This document shows, piece by piece, positions 1-6,967 of a stretch of DNA of 17,921 bases; position 1 is the stretch's first letter, and the number at the start of each line of letters is the position of its first letter. The notes beneath the pieces are model-generated. The model was not told the DNA's origin. It saw nothing but the letters and a program-made list of their open reading frames with translations, and did not search any database. The DNA is from CAZMXI01 sp964570205 (GTDB taxonomy: Bacteria; Planctomycetota; Phycisphaerae; Tepidisphaerales; Tepidisphaeraceae), in assembly GCA_964570205.1 (NCBI GenBank), contig CAZMXI010000103.1, positions 1-17,921 of the forward strand. Direction: 5' to 3'. Made by a program: the position numbers and the translations under genes.

Positions 1-1
1 G

Positions 2-2137
2 ATCTGCGCAGTCGAAATTCTCCCGCCATCCGGCGCCGAAACAAGCGCGCCCGCGTCAACTCCCGCCGCAGTTGCACCTTCTGCTCCGGGCGCCCCAGCG
101 CCCGCTACCGTCGTGTCTAGCGGACCCACCGTTCTGCGAATTGATGCGGGCAACGTCACGGGCAAGGTCAGCCCCATGCTGTACGGGCTGATGACCGAGG
201 AAATCAATTTCGCCTACGAGGGTGGGATATACGGGGAACTTATTCGCAACCGCTCGTTCAAGGCGGATGCTGTTGTCCCGCGTGTCACGCCCGAGACCTA
301 CGAGGCCGGGAAGTACCTTCCCGTCACATTCAGGCCGGACACCCAGCCCAGGTTCTGGACCGTCATCGGCGGCGCTTCGATGGTGCTTGACACGAATAGC
401 CCGCTCAACGAGTTCCTGAATGTCAGCTTGAAACTCGACGCCTCGTCGGCCTCTGCGGCTTCTCCAGCCGGCATCGCCAATGGCGGATACTGGGGCATTC
501 CTGTCAAGCCACAGACCACTTATCGCGTCTCGTTTTTCGCGAAGTCCTCGGCTGGCTTCTCCGGCCCCGTGGCCGTCAGCCTTGAAAGCGCCGATGGCAA
601 GACCACCTTCGCCAGTGCCGACATCGCCGGCATGACGACCGAGTGGAAGAAGTTTCAGGCCACGCTGAAGACTGGAAACGTGTCCGCCTCCAAGGAGAAC
701 ATCTTTAAGCTAACGACGAAGACTCCGGGTACGCTGTGGCTGCAGAATGTCTCCCTCTTCCCGCCCACGTACAGGAATCGCGAGAACGGCAACCGCGCTG
801 ATCTCATGGAAATGCTCGCGGCCATGAAGCCCCGATTCCTGCGGTTCCCCGGCGGCAACTATCTTGAGGGCAACGCGTTCAATCAGCGTTTCAACTGGAA
901 GGAAACCATCGGACCGGTCGAACAGCGTCCCGGCCATCCCAGCCCCTGGGGCTACTGGTCCACCGACGGCATGGGGCTGCTCGAGTTCGCGCAGTGGTGC
1001 GAGGATCTCGACATGGAACCGCTGCTCGGCGTCTTTGCCGGCTATTGCCTCGGCCGCGGCGGCGTCATCCCGGCGGGCCCGCAACTGGAGCCCTATGTCC
1101 AGGAAGCGCTCGAGGAGATCGAGTATCTCATCGGCGACCCCAACACCACCAAATGGGGCGCGCTGCGTGCGAAACATGGGCATCCCAAGCCGTTTAAGCT
1201 GACGTACGTGGAGGTCGGAAACGAAGACTGGTTCGATCGCAGCGGCCCCGACCGCAATGGCACCTACGACGGCCGTTTCGCGCAATTCTATGACGCCATC
1301 AAGAAGAAGTACCCGCATCTGAAGGTCATTTCCTCCACCGGCTATGAACAACCCGAAAGCCTGTGGGTGAAGAGCCGCACGCCGGATCTGGTGGATGAGC
1401 ACTATTACCGGAACATGGAAGAAATGATGGCCCAGTCCCTGAAATACGACACGTATTCGCGGACGAATCCGTCCAAGATCTTCTCCGGCGAGTGGGCCAC
1501 GCGCGTTGGCTCGCCCACGCCGAACATGGCCGGAGCGATCGGCGACGGGGCCTGGATGACCTGCATGGAGCGCAATTCGGACATCGTTTTGCTGTCCTGC
1601 TCCGCACCGCTTCTCGTCAATGTAAGCCAACTGACTGGAAACGGCCGCTCGATGCAGTGGAGCTCGGACCTGATCGGCTACGACGCACTGACCAGCTACG
1701 GCTCGCCCTCGTACTACGCCCAGGTGATGTTCAGCACGATGGTCGGCGATGAGATTCTCGCCACCGCCTCGCAGAACATCCCGACGCGCCAATGGCAGCA
1801 ACGGGCGATGCGCGGGGGCAATCCTCCTCCGCCACGCCAGATCCGCGAGGTTTTCTACAGCGCCACGCGCGACAGTACGAGCGGAGTGATTTACCTGAAG
1901 GTCGTAAATGCATCCGGCTCCGTGCGGCCCGTCAACATCCAGCTCGACGGCGTGCCGAAGATCGACCCCGAAGGCGAGATGGTCATCTTGAGCGCAACCG
2001 GCCTGAATGACACGAACTCCCTCGATCAACCCAAGAAGCTCGTTCCGCGTACGGAGAAAGCGGGCGATCTAGGCGCCAATTTCGCGCGTGAATTCCCACC
2101 CTATTCCATCACGGTGTTGAAACTGAAGACCAAGTGA
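2..2137 (+). CDS. Secreted-type GH51 alpha-L-arabinofuranosidase, 5' partial
   Basis: This is a glycoside hydrolase family 51 enzyme, which removes terminal alpha-L-arabinofuranosyl groups from arabinan, arabinoxylan or arabinogalactan. The frame is open to the left window edge, so the true start lies outside; the GTG at 113 is only an internal candidate. Positions 2-112 encode an Ala/Pro/Ser-rich linker. Counting from the GTG, the GGIYGELIRNRSF motif is near residue 37, a carbohydrate-binding-like beta-sandwich (CBM4/9 type) spans about 75-220, and the (beta/alpha)8 barrel about 225-530. RFLRFPGGNYLEGN is a hallmark of the family. E371 in VEVGNED is the expected acid/base and E460 in FSGEWA the expected nucleophile. 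The last ~140 residues fit the C-terminal beta-sandwich. The family assignment is firm. Secretion is inferred from the linker, since no signal peptide is visible in the window. The gene heads a same-strand hydrolase cassette. Confidence 0.92.
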   Translation: MCAVEILPPSGAETSAPASTPAAVAPSAPGAPAPATVVSSGPTVLRIDAGNVTGKVSPMLYGLMTEEINFAYEGGIYGELIRNRSFKADAVVPRVTPETYEAGKYLPVTFRPDTQPRFWTVIGGASMVLDTNSPLNEFLNVSLKLDASSASAASPAGIANGGYWGIPVKPQTTYRVSFFAKSSAGFSGPVAVSLESADGKTTFASADIAGMTTEWKKFQATLKTGNVSASKENIFKLTTKTPGTLWLQNVSLFPPTYRNRENGNRADLMEMLAAMKPRFLRFPGGNYLEGNAFNQRFNWKETIGPVEQRPGHPSPWGYWSTDGMGLLEFAQWCEDLDMEPLLGVFAGYCLGRGGVIPAGPQLEPYVQEALEEIEYLIGDPNTTKWGALRAKHGHPKPFKLTYVEVGNEDWFDRSGPDRNGTYDGRFAQFYDAIKKKYPHLKVISSTGYEQPESLWVKSRTPDLVDEHYYRNMEEMMAQSLKYDTYSRTNPSKIFSGEWATRVGSPTPNMAGAIGDGAWMTCMERNSDIVLLSCSAPLLVNVSQLTGNGRSMQWSSDLIGYDALTSYGSPSYYAQVMFSTMVGDEILATASQNIPTRQWQQRAMRGGNPPPPRQIREVFYSATRDSTSGVIYLKVVNASGSVRPVNIQLDGVPKIDPEGEMVILSATGLNDTNSLDQPKKLVPRTEKAGDLGANFAREFPPYSITVLKLKTK

Positions 2138-2374
2138 TTCCCAGATAGTGATAAGGAGAATCTCGCACGTTTGGAACGCCCGATTCCCATGGCCGCGACG
2201 CCAGGCGTTGGCGCAACATCCTGTATCACTTCATGCAGCGAGTTTTCCGCCGGTTTTCCAGGCCGGGAGCCGTCGGTCGGCTTGGTCATGTGGACGCTGT
2301 AACATGATTCGGTGGTCGGATGGATAGGTAGGTATGCTCCTGTTCTGCACGGTCAGTTTGGTCTCGGAGGTCTT

Positions 2375-3904
2375 ATGAAATCGGCCTTTTTCGCAGCACC
2401 ACTTCTCGTGCTGGCCTGCCAGGCAGCGGCCCTGGACGGGCAGATTGGCGTGCACGATCCCTCGACCATCATCCAATGCGATGGCAAGTACTACCTCTGG
2501 GGCACGCGGGGCGGCGGCATGGTCTCCGACGATGGCTGGACCTGGCGTCGCGGGGTCAGAGCCTCCCGTAGCGGAATGGCCCCCGATCTCATTCGCGTCG
2601 GCGACCGCTACTACATGTATGTTGCCGCAAACATCGGGGGGCAGCCCAGGGCCGACATCAACATGATCTGGAACAAGACCCTGGACCCCAATTCCCCCGA
2701 CTACAAGTGGGAAGAGGGTGGTGTCGTCGCCTCCTCCGACGGCGTCGAGGACTGCAACGCCATCGATCCGGGCGCCTTTCTTGACCCGACGACCGGAAGA
2801 CTTTGGCTGACCTATGGCTCCTATTTCGGCTACCTCCGCCTGGTGGAGCTCGACCCCAAGACGGGCCAGCGTCTTGACCCCAATGACAAGCCCGTGAACA
2901 TCGCGATCAACTACGAAGCCAGCATCATCATCTACCGCGACGGGTGGTATTACCTGCTGGGCAACCGGGGCAGTTGCCTGGTCGGCGCTGACTCCACCTA
3001 CAATATTCGCGTAGGTCGCTCCAGGAAGGTGACCGGTCCGTTCCTAGACCACACGGGCCTCGACATGCTCAAGGGTGGTGGCAAGCTGTTCCTGGGCTCG
3101 TCCGGCCGCGTGGTTGGCCCCGGGCACTTTGGCCTGATTGAGCTTGGCGACGGCGTCGAGAAGTTCTCGTGTCACTACGAAGCCGACCTGGACCGCGGGG
3201 GCGCCAGCGTACTGGATATCCGCCCGCTGCTGTGGAAGGATGGCTGGCCGGTGGCCGGCGAGAACGTCAAGGAGGGCACGTACGAGATCGAATCGGTGCG
3301 GACGGGCACCGCGCTGGAACTGGCCGTGGAGGGTGTGCCGGTTGGCGGCAGGCGGGTCCGAGGCGGCCGGGGCGGCGCGGCCGGCGGCGCCGGCGGAATA
3401 CCTGCCGCGGGAGCACGTGGCGGAGGCGCGGCCGGAACCGAAACGCCAGGCGGACGTGGTGGAGGCGGGATGTTCGGCGGCACAGGCGGGGTGATTCCGG
3501 CCCAGGACGTAGCGCAGGTGTCGCAGAAGTGGCCCGCCGGCGACATCAGCATCCGCATGTCCAACTACATGCTCCAGGCGCAGCAGAAGTGGACGATCAC
3601 GCCGGTGACCAAGGAAGGAGGCCATTTCGGATCGCCCTATTTCAAGATCACCATCGCCGGCACCGATCGGGCCCTGGCTGCGACCCAAGATGCAGAACTG
3701 GTGGCGGTACCGGCCTTCGCCGGCGGGAGCGAGCAACTGTGGCGCATCGACCAGCTTGGCGACGGCACTTACCGCATCATGCCCAAGGCAGTCCCGAATT
3801 CCAAGGAGCCGTTGGCCCTCTCGGCCGTCGGCAGCAGTTTCGCGACGTTGGCCAGGTTCGATCCCAAGAGCGACAAGCAGCGGTGGAATCTGAAAGTGCC
3901 GTGA
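2375..3904 (+). CDS. Secreted GH43 arabinanase-like enzyme with Gly-rich-split ricin-type lectin tail
   Basis: This 509-residue protein is a glycoside hydrolase family 43 five-bladed beta-propeller, probably an endo- or exo-arabinanase acting on alpha-1,5-arabinan. The ATG at 2375 is chosen because GGAGG lies just upstream (2366-2370) and a signal peptide follows (MKSAFFAAPLLVLACQAAA); the frame is open back to 2312 without a better start. LACQ could be a weak lipobox. The three expected GH43 acids are visible: D28 in HDPSTI (base), D131 in AIDPGAF (pKa modulator) and E181 in NYEASI (acid). From about residue 299 the sequence resembles a ricin-B beta-trefoil, with QLWRI and QRWNL repeats near the end. 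It is broken at residues 323-372 by a Gly/Arg/Ala-rich insert. The neighbouring GH51 supports an arabinan role. The exact substrate is not decided by sequence. Confidence 0.85.
   Translation: MKSAFFAAPLLVLACQAAALDGQIGVHDPSTIIQCDGKYYLWGTRGGGMVSDDGWTWRRGVRASRSGMAPDLIRVGDRYYMYVAANIGGQPRADINMIWNKTLDPNSPDYKWEEGGVVASSDGVEDCNAIDPGAFLDPTTGRLWLTYGSYFGYLRLVELDPKTGQRLDPNDKPVNIAINYEASIIIYRDGWYYLLGNRGSCLVGADSTYNIRVGRSRKVTGPFLDHTGLDMLKGGGKLFLGSSGRVVGPGHFGLIELGDGVEKFSCHYEADLDRGGASVLDIRPLLWKDGWPVAGENVKEGTYEIESVRTGTALELAVEGVPVGGRRVRGGRGGAAGGAGGIPAAGARGGGAAGTETPGGRGGGGMFGGTGGVIPAQDVAQVSQKWPAGDISIRMSNYMLQAQQKWTITPVTKEGGHFGSPYFKITIAGTDRALAATQDAELVAVPAFAGGSEQLWRIDQLGDGTYRIMPKAVPNSKEPLALSAVGSSFATLARFDPKSDKQRWNLKVP
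3341..3490 (+). other. Gly/Arg/Ala-rich low-complexity insert in the GH43 protein
   Basis: About 50 codons, residues 323-372 of the GH43 protein, are almost entirely Gly, Ala and Arg (for example GGRGGAAGGAGG and GGRGGGGMFGG). The DNA is correspondingly GGC/GGCGG-rich. The insert lies between what looks like the first strand segment of the C-terminal beta-trefoil and the remainder. The reading frame stays open and lectin-like sequence resumes afterwards, so it reads as an in-frame expansion or flexible linker rather than a frameshift. Confidence 0.75.
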
Positions 3905-3981
3905 TCTTCCGAATCCGGCAACAGAACCCGGTATCGAGTGATAGGGATGAGAACTTGACAACTCGACCTTCAGAGTCTCCC

Positions 3982-4698
3982 ATGAACAAACGCACCATCT
4001 TCTCGACGCTCTCCCTGGCCGCGGTTGCTGTCACGATGACCCTCGCTGCCGCACCCGGCGGTGGCCTCGGTGTCGATGCCAGAGGAGGAGCGCGCGGCCC
4101 CGCGCGGACGCTTAGTCGTCCCGCAACGCCCGCCAAGGCGCCCGACGCCGACGGGTTTATCCAGCGCTGGCTCATCCTTGATCCCATACCGGCCAACGGC
4201 CTGACGGACAGCGTCGTCCAGACGACTGTCAAGACCGAGTTCTTTCCCAACCAGCTCACGGTCCTTCCGAAGGATGGTGACAAGGTGAGTTTGAACGGCT
4301 CGGAGCTGACGTGGCATGCCCAAGACACGACAGAGTACAACGTCAACCTCTATCACTTCGCCTATGCGATGAACAAACCGACGAGCAACGTCTTGTTCTG
4401 GGCCGTCACCGTCGTGAACTGCCCGACTGAGATGAACAATGTCCGCCTGGCCATCGGCTCGAACGCGGCCTCGGTCTGGTGGGTCAACGGAAAGGAAGTC
4501 ATCGGCATTTATGGCGACCGCCAGACGGTCATTGATGATGGGGTCTCCAAGCGCCTGACGCTCAAGAAAGGGCCGAACATCGTGCAATGCGCTGTGGTCA
4601 ACGGCCGCGGGGCGACGGATTTCTGTGCGAGGTTCCTGGACAGGAATGATGAACCTGTGAGGCAAATCACGGTGAGCCTGAGCGCTGATGCAAAATGA
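3982..4698 (+). CDS. Secreted stand-alone beta-sandwich protein of the hydrolase cassette
   Basis: This is a 238-residue exported protein. The frame is open far upstream, but only because of antisense-like composition over the GH43 gene; ATG 3982 is chosen because it begins a clear signal peptide (MNKRTIFSTLSLAAVAVTMTLAAA). No good Shine-Dalgarno is visible, and a TTG at 3955 is a weaker alternative. Residues 25-57 form a Gly/Ala/Pro/Arg linker. Residues 58-238 form one compact domain containing GFIQRWLILDPIP, NLYHFAYAMNKPTSNVLFWA and SVWWVNGKEV, which reads like the galactose-binding-like or PA14-like modules attached to planctomycete and xanthomonad plant-polysaccharide enzymes. Nothing resembling a catalytic site was recognised. 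A carbohydrate-binding or complex-forming role next to the GH51 and GH43 genes is an inference. Confidence 0.7.
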   Translation: MNKRTIFSTLSLAAVAVTMTLAAAPGGGLGVDARGGARGPARTLSRPATPAKAPDADGFIQRWLILDPIPANGLTDSVVQTTVKTEFFPNQLTVLPKDGDKVSLNGSELTWHAQDTTEYNVNLYHFAYAMNKPTSNVLFWAVTVVNCPTEMNNVRLAIGSNAASVWWVNGKEVIGIYGDRQTVIDDGVSKRLTLKKGPNIVQCAVVNGRGATDFCARFLDRNDEPVRQITVSLSADAK

Positions 4699-4725
4699 CG
4701 GCGGCATTTGGCGGGGACCTGAGAT

Positions 4726-4738
4726 GGTACACTGTACC
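4726..4738 (+). promoter_or_regulatory. TACACT -10-like box inside a GGTAC-ACT-GTACC palindrome
   Basis: TACACT at 4728-4733, followed by G, matches the TAYAMTG pattern seen before several other genes here. It is embedded in a perfect 5-base inverted repeat with a 3-base centre, which could be an operator overlapping the -10. No convincing -35 was found. It would give a leader of about 200 bases to the beta-helix gene. The call rests on pattern only. Confidence 0.35.
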
Positions 4739-4926
4739 GCAAGGCGCGGCCGGGCTCCCGGATATCGCAAAGAGACCGCAGGCGTGCCAACCGGTTCGAT
4801 GTCACGGCTCATTCGAATCCGGCGGGGGGCGAACGGCAAGGTTGCAGAGACTGAAGATGCGAGCACCGAAACGCGGCCGACTGGACGGTGGTCCTGCTCG
4901 AGCATAATCTGGCCCCCGTCTCACGC

Positions 4927-4932
4927 AGGAGG
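4927..4932 (+). promoter_or_regulatory. Strong Shine-Dalgarno for the beta-helix gene
   Basis: AGGAGG lies five bases before ATG 4938. It is one of the clearest ribosome binding sites in the window and fixes that start. Confidence 0.85.
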
Positions 4933-4937
4933 ATTGC

Positions 4938-6815
4938 ATGCGTTTAGGGTGCCTCGCAATCGCGATCGCGTTCATGATCTCGCACGCGGCTCACGGCGGG
5001 GCAGCGCAGAACAGCTCAGTATCCCGCGTATTCCATGTGGATGCGTTGCGCGGCGATGATCATCGCAATGGACTCACGCCGGAGACGGCCTGGCGCTCGC
5101 TGGACAGAGTCAACAACGCCAGTTTGAAGCCTGGTGATGCCGTGCTGTTTCGGCGCGGCCAATCGTGGCGAGGTCAACTTCGGCCGCAGAGCGGCGACGC
5201 AAAGGGGATTATCCGTTACAGCGCATTTGGCGAGGGGCCCAAGCCACTGCTGCTGGGCTCTGTGGCCATGGACCGCTCGGACGACTGGCAACCCTGTGGA
5301 GAGGGTGTCTGGGCCACGGTTCCTGTGCGATTCGAACCCATCGGGACGCAGACGAACCTGCGGCGGGCGCGATGGTGGGTGCATCGGGAAGGAGTCGCGG
5401 CGTGCACTCTCACCACCTTGCCGACCGATGGCGATGGCCGGATTGGATTTCGCCTGGACTGCAGACAGAAAGGAACGGAGGGCAAACACATTCAACTGAT
5501 CGTGTCCGGGCTGGAGGTCACTGAGGGATCGTATTACCTGCTTGTTTTTCGTGCGCGCAGCACGCGGCCGTTCACGCCCGGGCAAGCGAAGATCATGAAG
5601 GATGGGGCACCGTACACCACCTATGCGTCCGCCGCGTCGGAACTTCCGGCCATAGGCAACGCGTGGGGTGAGCACACGATCCGCTTTCGGGCGAACCAGA
5701 CTGCCAGCGATGCCCGGTTGACGTTCTACCTCGGTGATTCTCTGCCGGCGGACACATCCCTGTTCATCCAGCCGCAGGAACTTCTCCTCGCTCGCTGTAA
5801 CCAGTCAATTCCCCTGGATGTCGACGTGGGCAACATTATCTTCGACGGAGGCCAATCGACCGGATACAAGAAATGGCAGGAGGCAGACCTGCGGGACGAA
5901 GGCGATTACTTCTACGATGCCCGCACAGGACAGGTGAAACTTCGGTCGCCCGAGAATCCTGCCCGGCGGCACCGGAGCATCGAAATGGCCCTGCGAAAGC
6001 ATATCATCGACCAAGGAGGTCGCAGCTATATCGCTTATCAGGATCTGGCGCTGAAGTACGGCGCGGCCCACGGCATCGGCGGTGGCGGCACACACCATAT
6101 CACCGTGCGCGATTGCGATGTGGCTTATATCGGCGGCGGCCACCAGTTTACGCGGCCGGACGGCAAGCCCGTTCGCTTCGGCAATGGCGTGGAATTCTGG
6201 TCGGGGGCGAGAGACTGTGTCGTGGAGGGCTGCCGCCTGTGGGAAATCTACGACGCCGCCCTGACCAACCAGGGCGATGGTGTGAATGTGCAGGAGAACA
6301 TCACCTATCGGCACAATGTGATCTGGAATTGCGAGTACTCCTTTGAGTACTGGAATCGCGGTACAGGCAGCCGAACGCAGAACATCCGCTTCGAACACAA
6401 CACCTGCGTCAACGCCGGCTACGGCTGGGGCCACCGGCAGCGACCCGATCCCAACGGCCGGCACCTCATGTTCTATGACAACGTCGCCGTGACCGAAGGC
6501 GTGGTCATTCGCTTCAACATCTTCAGCCAGGCGCGTCATAGCTGCCTTCGATTGAGCGGACGCGACTGGACGGCGGGGCTCGTGCTCGATCGCAACTGCT
6601 GGTTCCAGTCGGCTGGTCCTATGCTGCTTTGGCAGGACAAGGAGGTCGCGAGTGCCGATTTCCTGGCGTTTCAACGACAGCGTGGCCTGGATGGGAACTC
6701 GCTCGTGGCTGACCCGAAGTTCCTGAACGCAAGCCACAATGACTATCGTCTGGCTCCGGACAGCCCTGCGCGCGGCTTGGCCAATGTCGGCCATCCCGCC
6801 GGCGCTCTGCCATGA
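4938..6815 (+). CDS. Secreted right-handed parallel beta-helix protein with inserted CBM-like module
   Basis: This 625-residue exported protein has a pectate-lyase-like beta-helix fold. Residues 1-23 form a signal peptide. FHVDALRGDDHRNGLTPETAWRS (31-53) is the usual opening of secreted beta-helix proteins, where Asp-rich turns begin the first coil. Residues about 135-290 are a jelly-roll module resembling CBM4/9-type carbohydrate-binding domains, spliced between the first coil and the main helix. The phrase DEGDYFYDARTGQVKLRSP (320-338) marks return to the helix, and PbH1-like rungs rich in HHITVRDCDV, NITYRHNVIWN and NIRFEHNTCVNAG run to about residue 560. It ends with the common DPKFLNASHNDYRLAPDSPA motif. 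Family members include polysaccharide lyases and hydrolases; the catalytic class cannot be fixed. The stop overlaps an ATG in the next gene's frame. Confidence 0.8.
   Translation: MRLGCLAIAIAFMISHAAHGGAAQNSSVSRVFHVDALRGDDHRNGLTPETAWRSLDRVNNASLKPGDAVLFRRGQSWRGQLRPQSGDAKGIIRYSAFGEGPKPLLLGSVAMDRSDDWQPCGEGVWATVPVRFEPIGTQTNLRRARWWVHREGVAACTLTTLPTDGDGRIGFRLDCRQKGTEGKHIQLIVSGLEVTEGSYYLLVFRARSTRPFTPGQAKIMKDGAPYTTYASAASELPAIGNAWGEHTIRFRANQTASDARLTFYLGDSLPADTSLFIQPQELLLARCNQSIPLDVDVGNIIFDGGQSTGYKKWQEADLRDEGDYFYDARTGQVKLRSPENPARRHRSIEMALRKHIIDQGGRSYIAYQDLALKYGAAHGIGGGGTHHITVRDCDVAYIGGGHQFTRPDGKPVRFGNGVEFWSGARDCVVEGCRLWEIYDAALTNQGDGVNVQENITYRHNVIWNCEYSFEYWNRGTGSRTQNIRFEHNTCVNAGYGWGHRQRPDPNGRHLMFYDNVAVTEGVVIRFNIFSQARHSCLRLSGRDWTAGLVLDRNCWFQSAGPMLLWQDKEVASADFLAFQRQRGLDGNSLVADPKFLNASHNDYRLAPDSPARGLANVGHPAGALP
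6812..6815 (+). other. ATGA stop/start overlap between beta-helix and GH116 frames
   Basis: The TGA stop of the beta-helix gene overlaps an ATG that opens the GH116 frame. Using it would add 52 Arg-rich residues before the start preferred here (6968). If it is used, the two genes are translationally coupled; if not, the frame is open by chance. Confidence 0.4.
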
Positions 6816-6967
6816 ACCGGCGAGGCGCCGGGTGGGCCGACTCCTCCCGGGCAGACGCGGCGAACCGCGGGCATTGCGACAACGAGCGGCTCGTTTGGCG
6901 CAGTATCAGGCGACTTTCAGGGGATCGAGCGGCAAAGGCGGATCAGTCCGTTGCAATGGAGCGTGCG

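Larger units (their letters stand above)
4699..4937 (+). other. Intergenic leader upstream of the beta-helix gene
   Basis: This 239-base non-coding stretch starts with a TACACT box inside a perfect short palindrome (4726-4738) and ends with an AGGAGG Shine-Dalgarno. No riboswitch consensus, rho-independent terminator or tRNA could be recognised. Short open frames across it have no coding character. Confidence 0.5.

Noticed and set aside
710..2029. Long minus-strand open frame (439 codons) inside the GH51 gene
   Set aside because: It is antisense to clear GH51 motifs, is rich in Arg, Ala and His as expected from high-GC complement, and shows no family motif.
2138..2374. A short gene between GH51 and GH43
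   Set aside because: An AAGGAG is present at 2153-2158, but it is not followed by a suitable start codon, and the frames across the gap lack coding character.
3169..3981. Upstream extension of the beta-sandwich protein frame into the GH43 gene
   Set aside because: The added part is Arg/Gly-rich shadow of the GH43 gene in another frame, and a signal peptide begins at 3982.
4785..4830. tRNA-like TTCGAAT sequence in the leader of the beta-helix gene
   Set aside because: The flanking bases do not pair as a T-arm, and no acceptor or anticodon stem can be drawn around it.
5805..6794. Long minus-strand open frame (329 codons) inside the beta-helix gene
   Set aside because: The sense strand encodes well-formed beta-helix rungs, and the antisense product has no recognisable domain.
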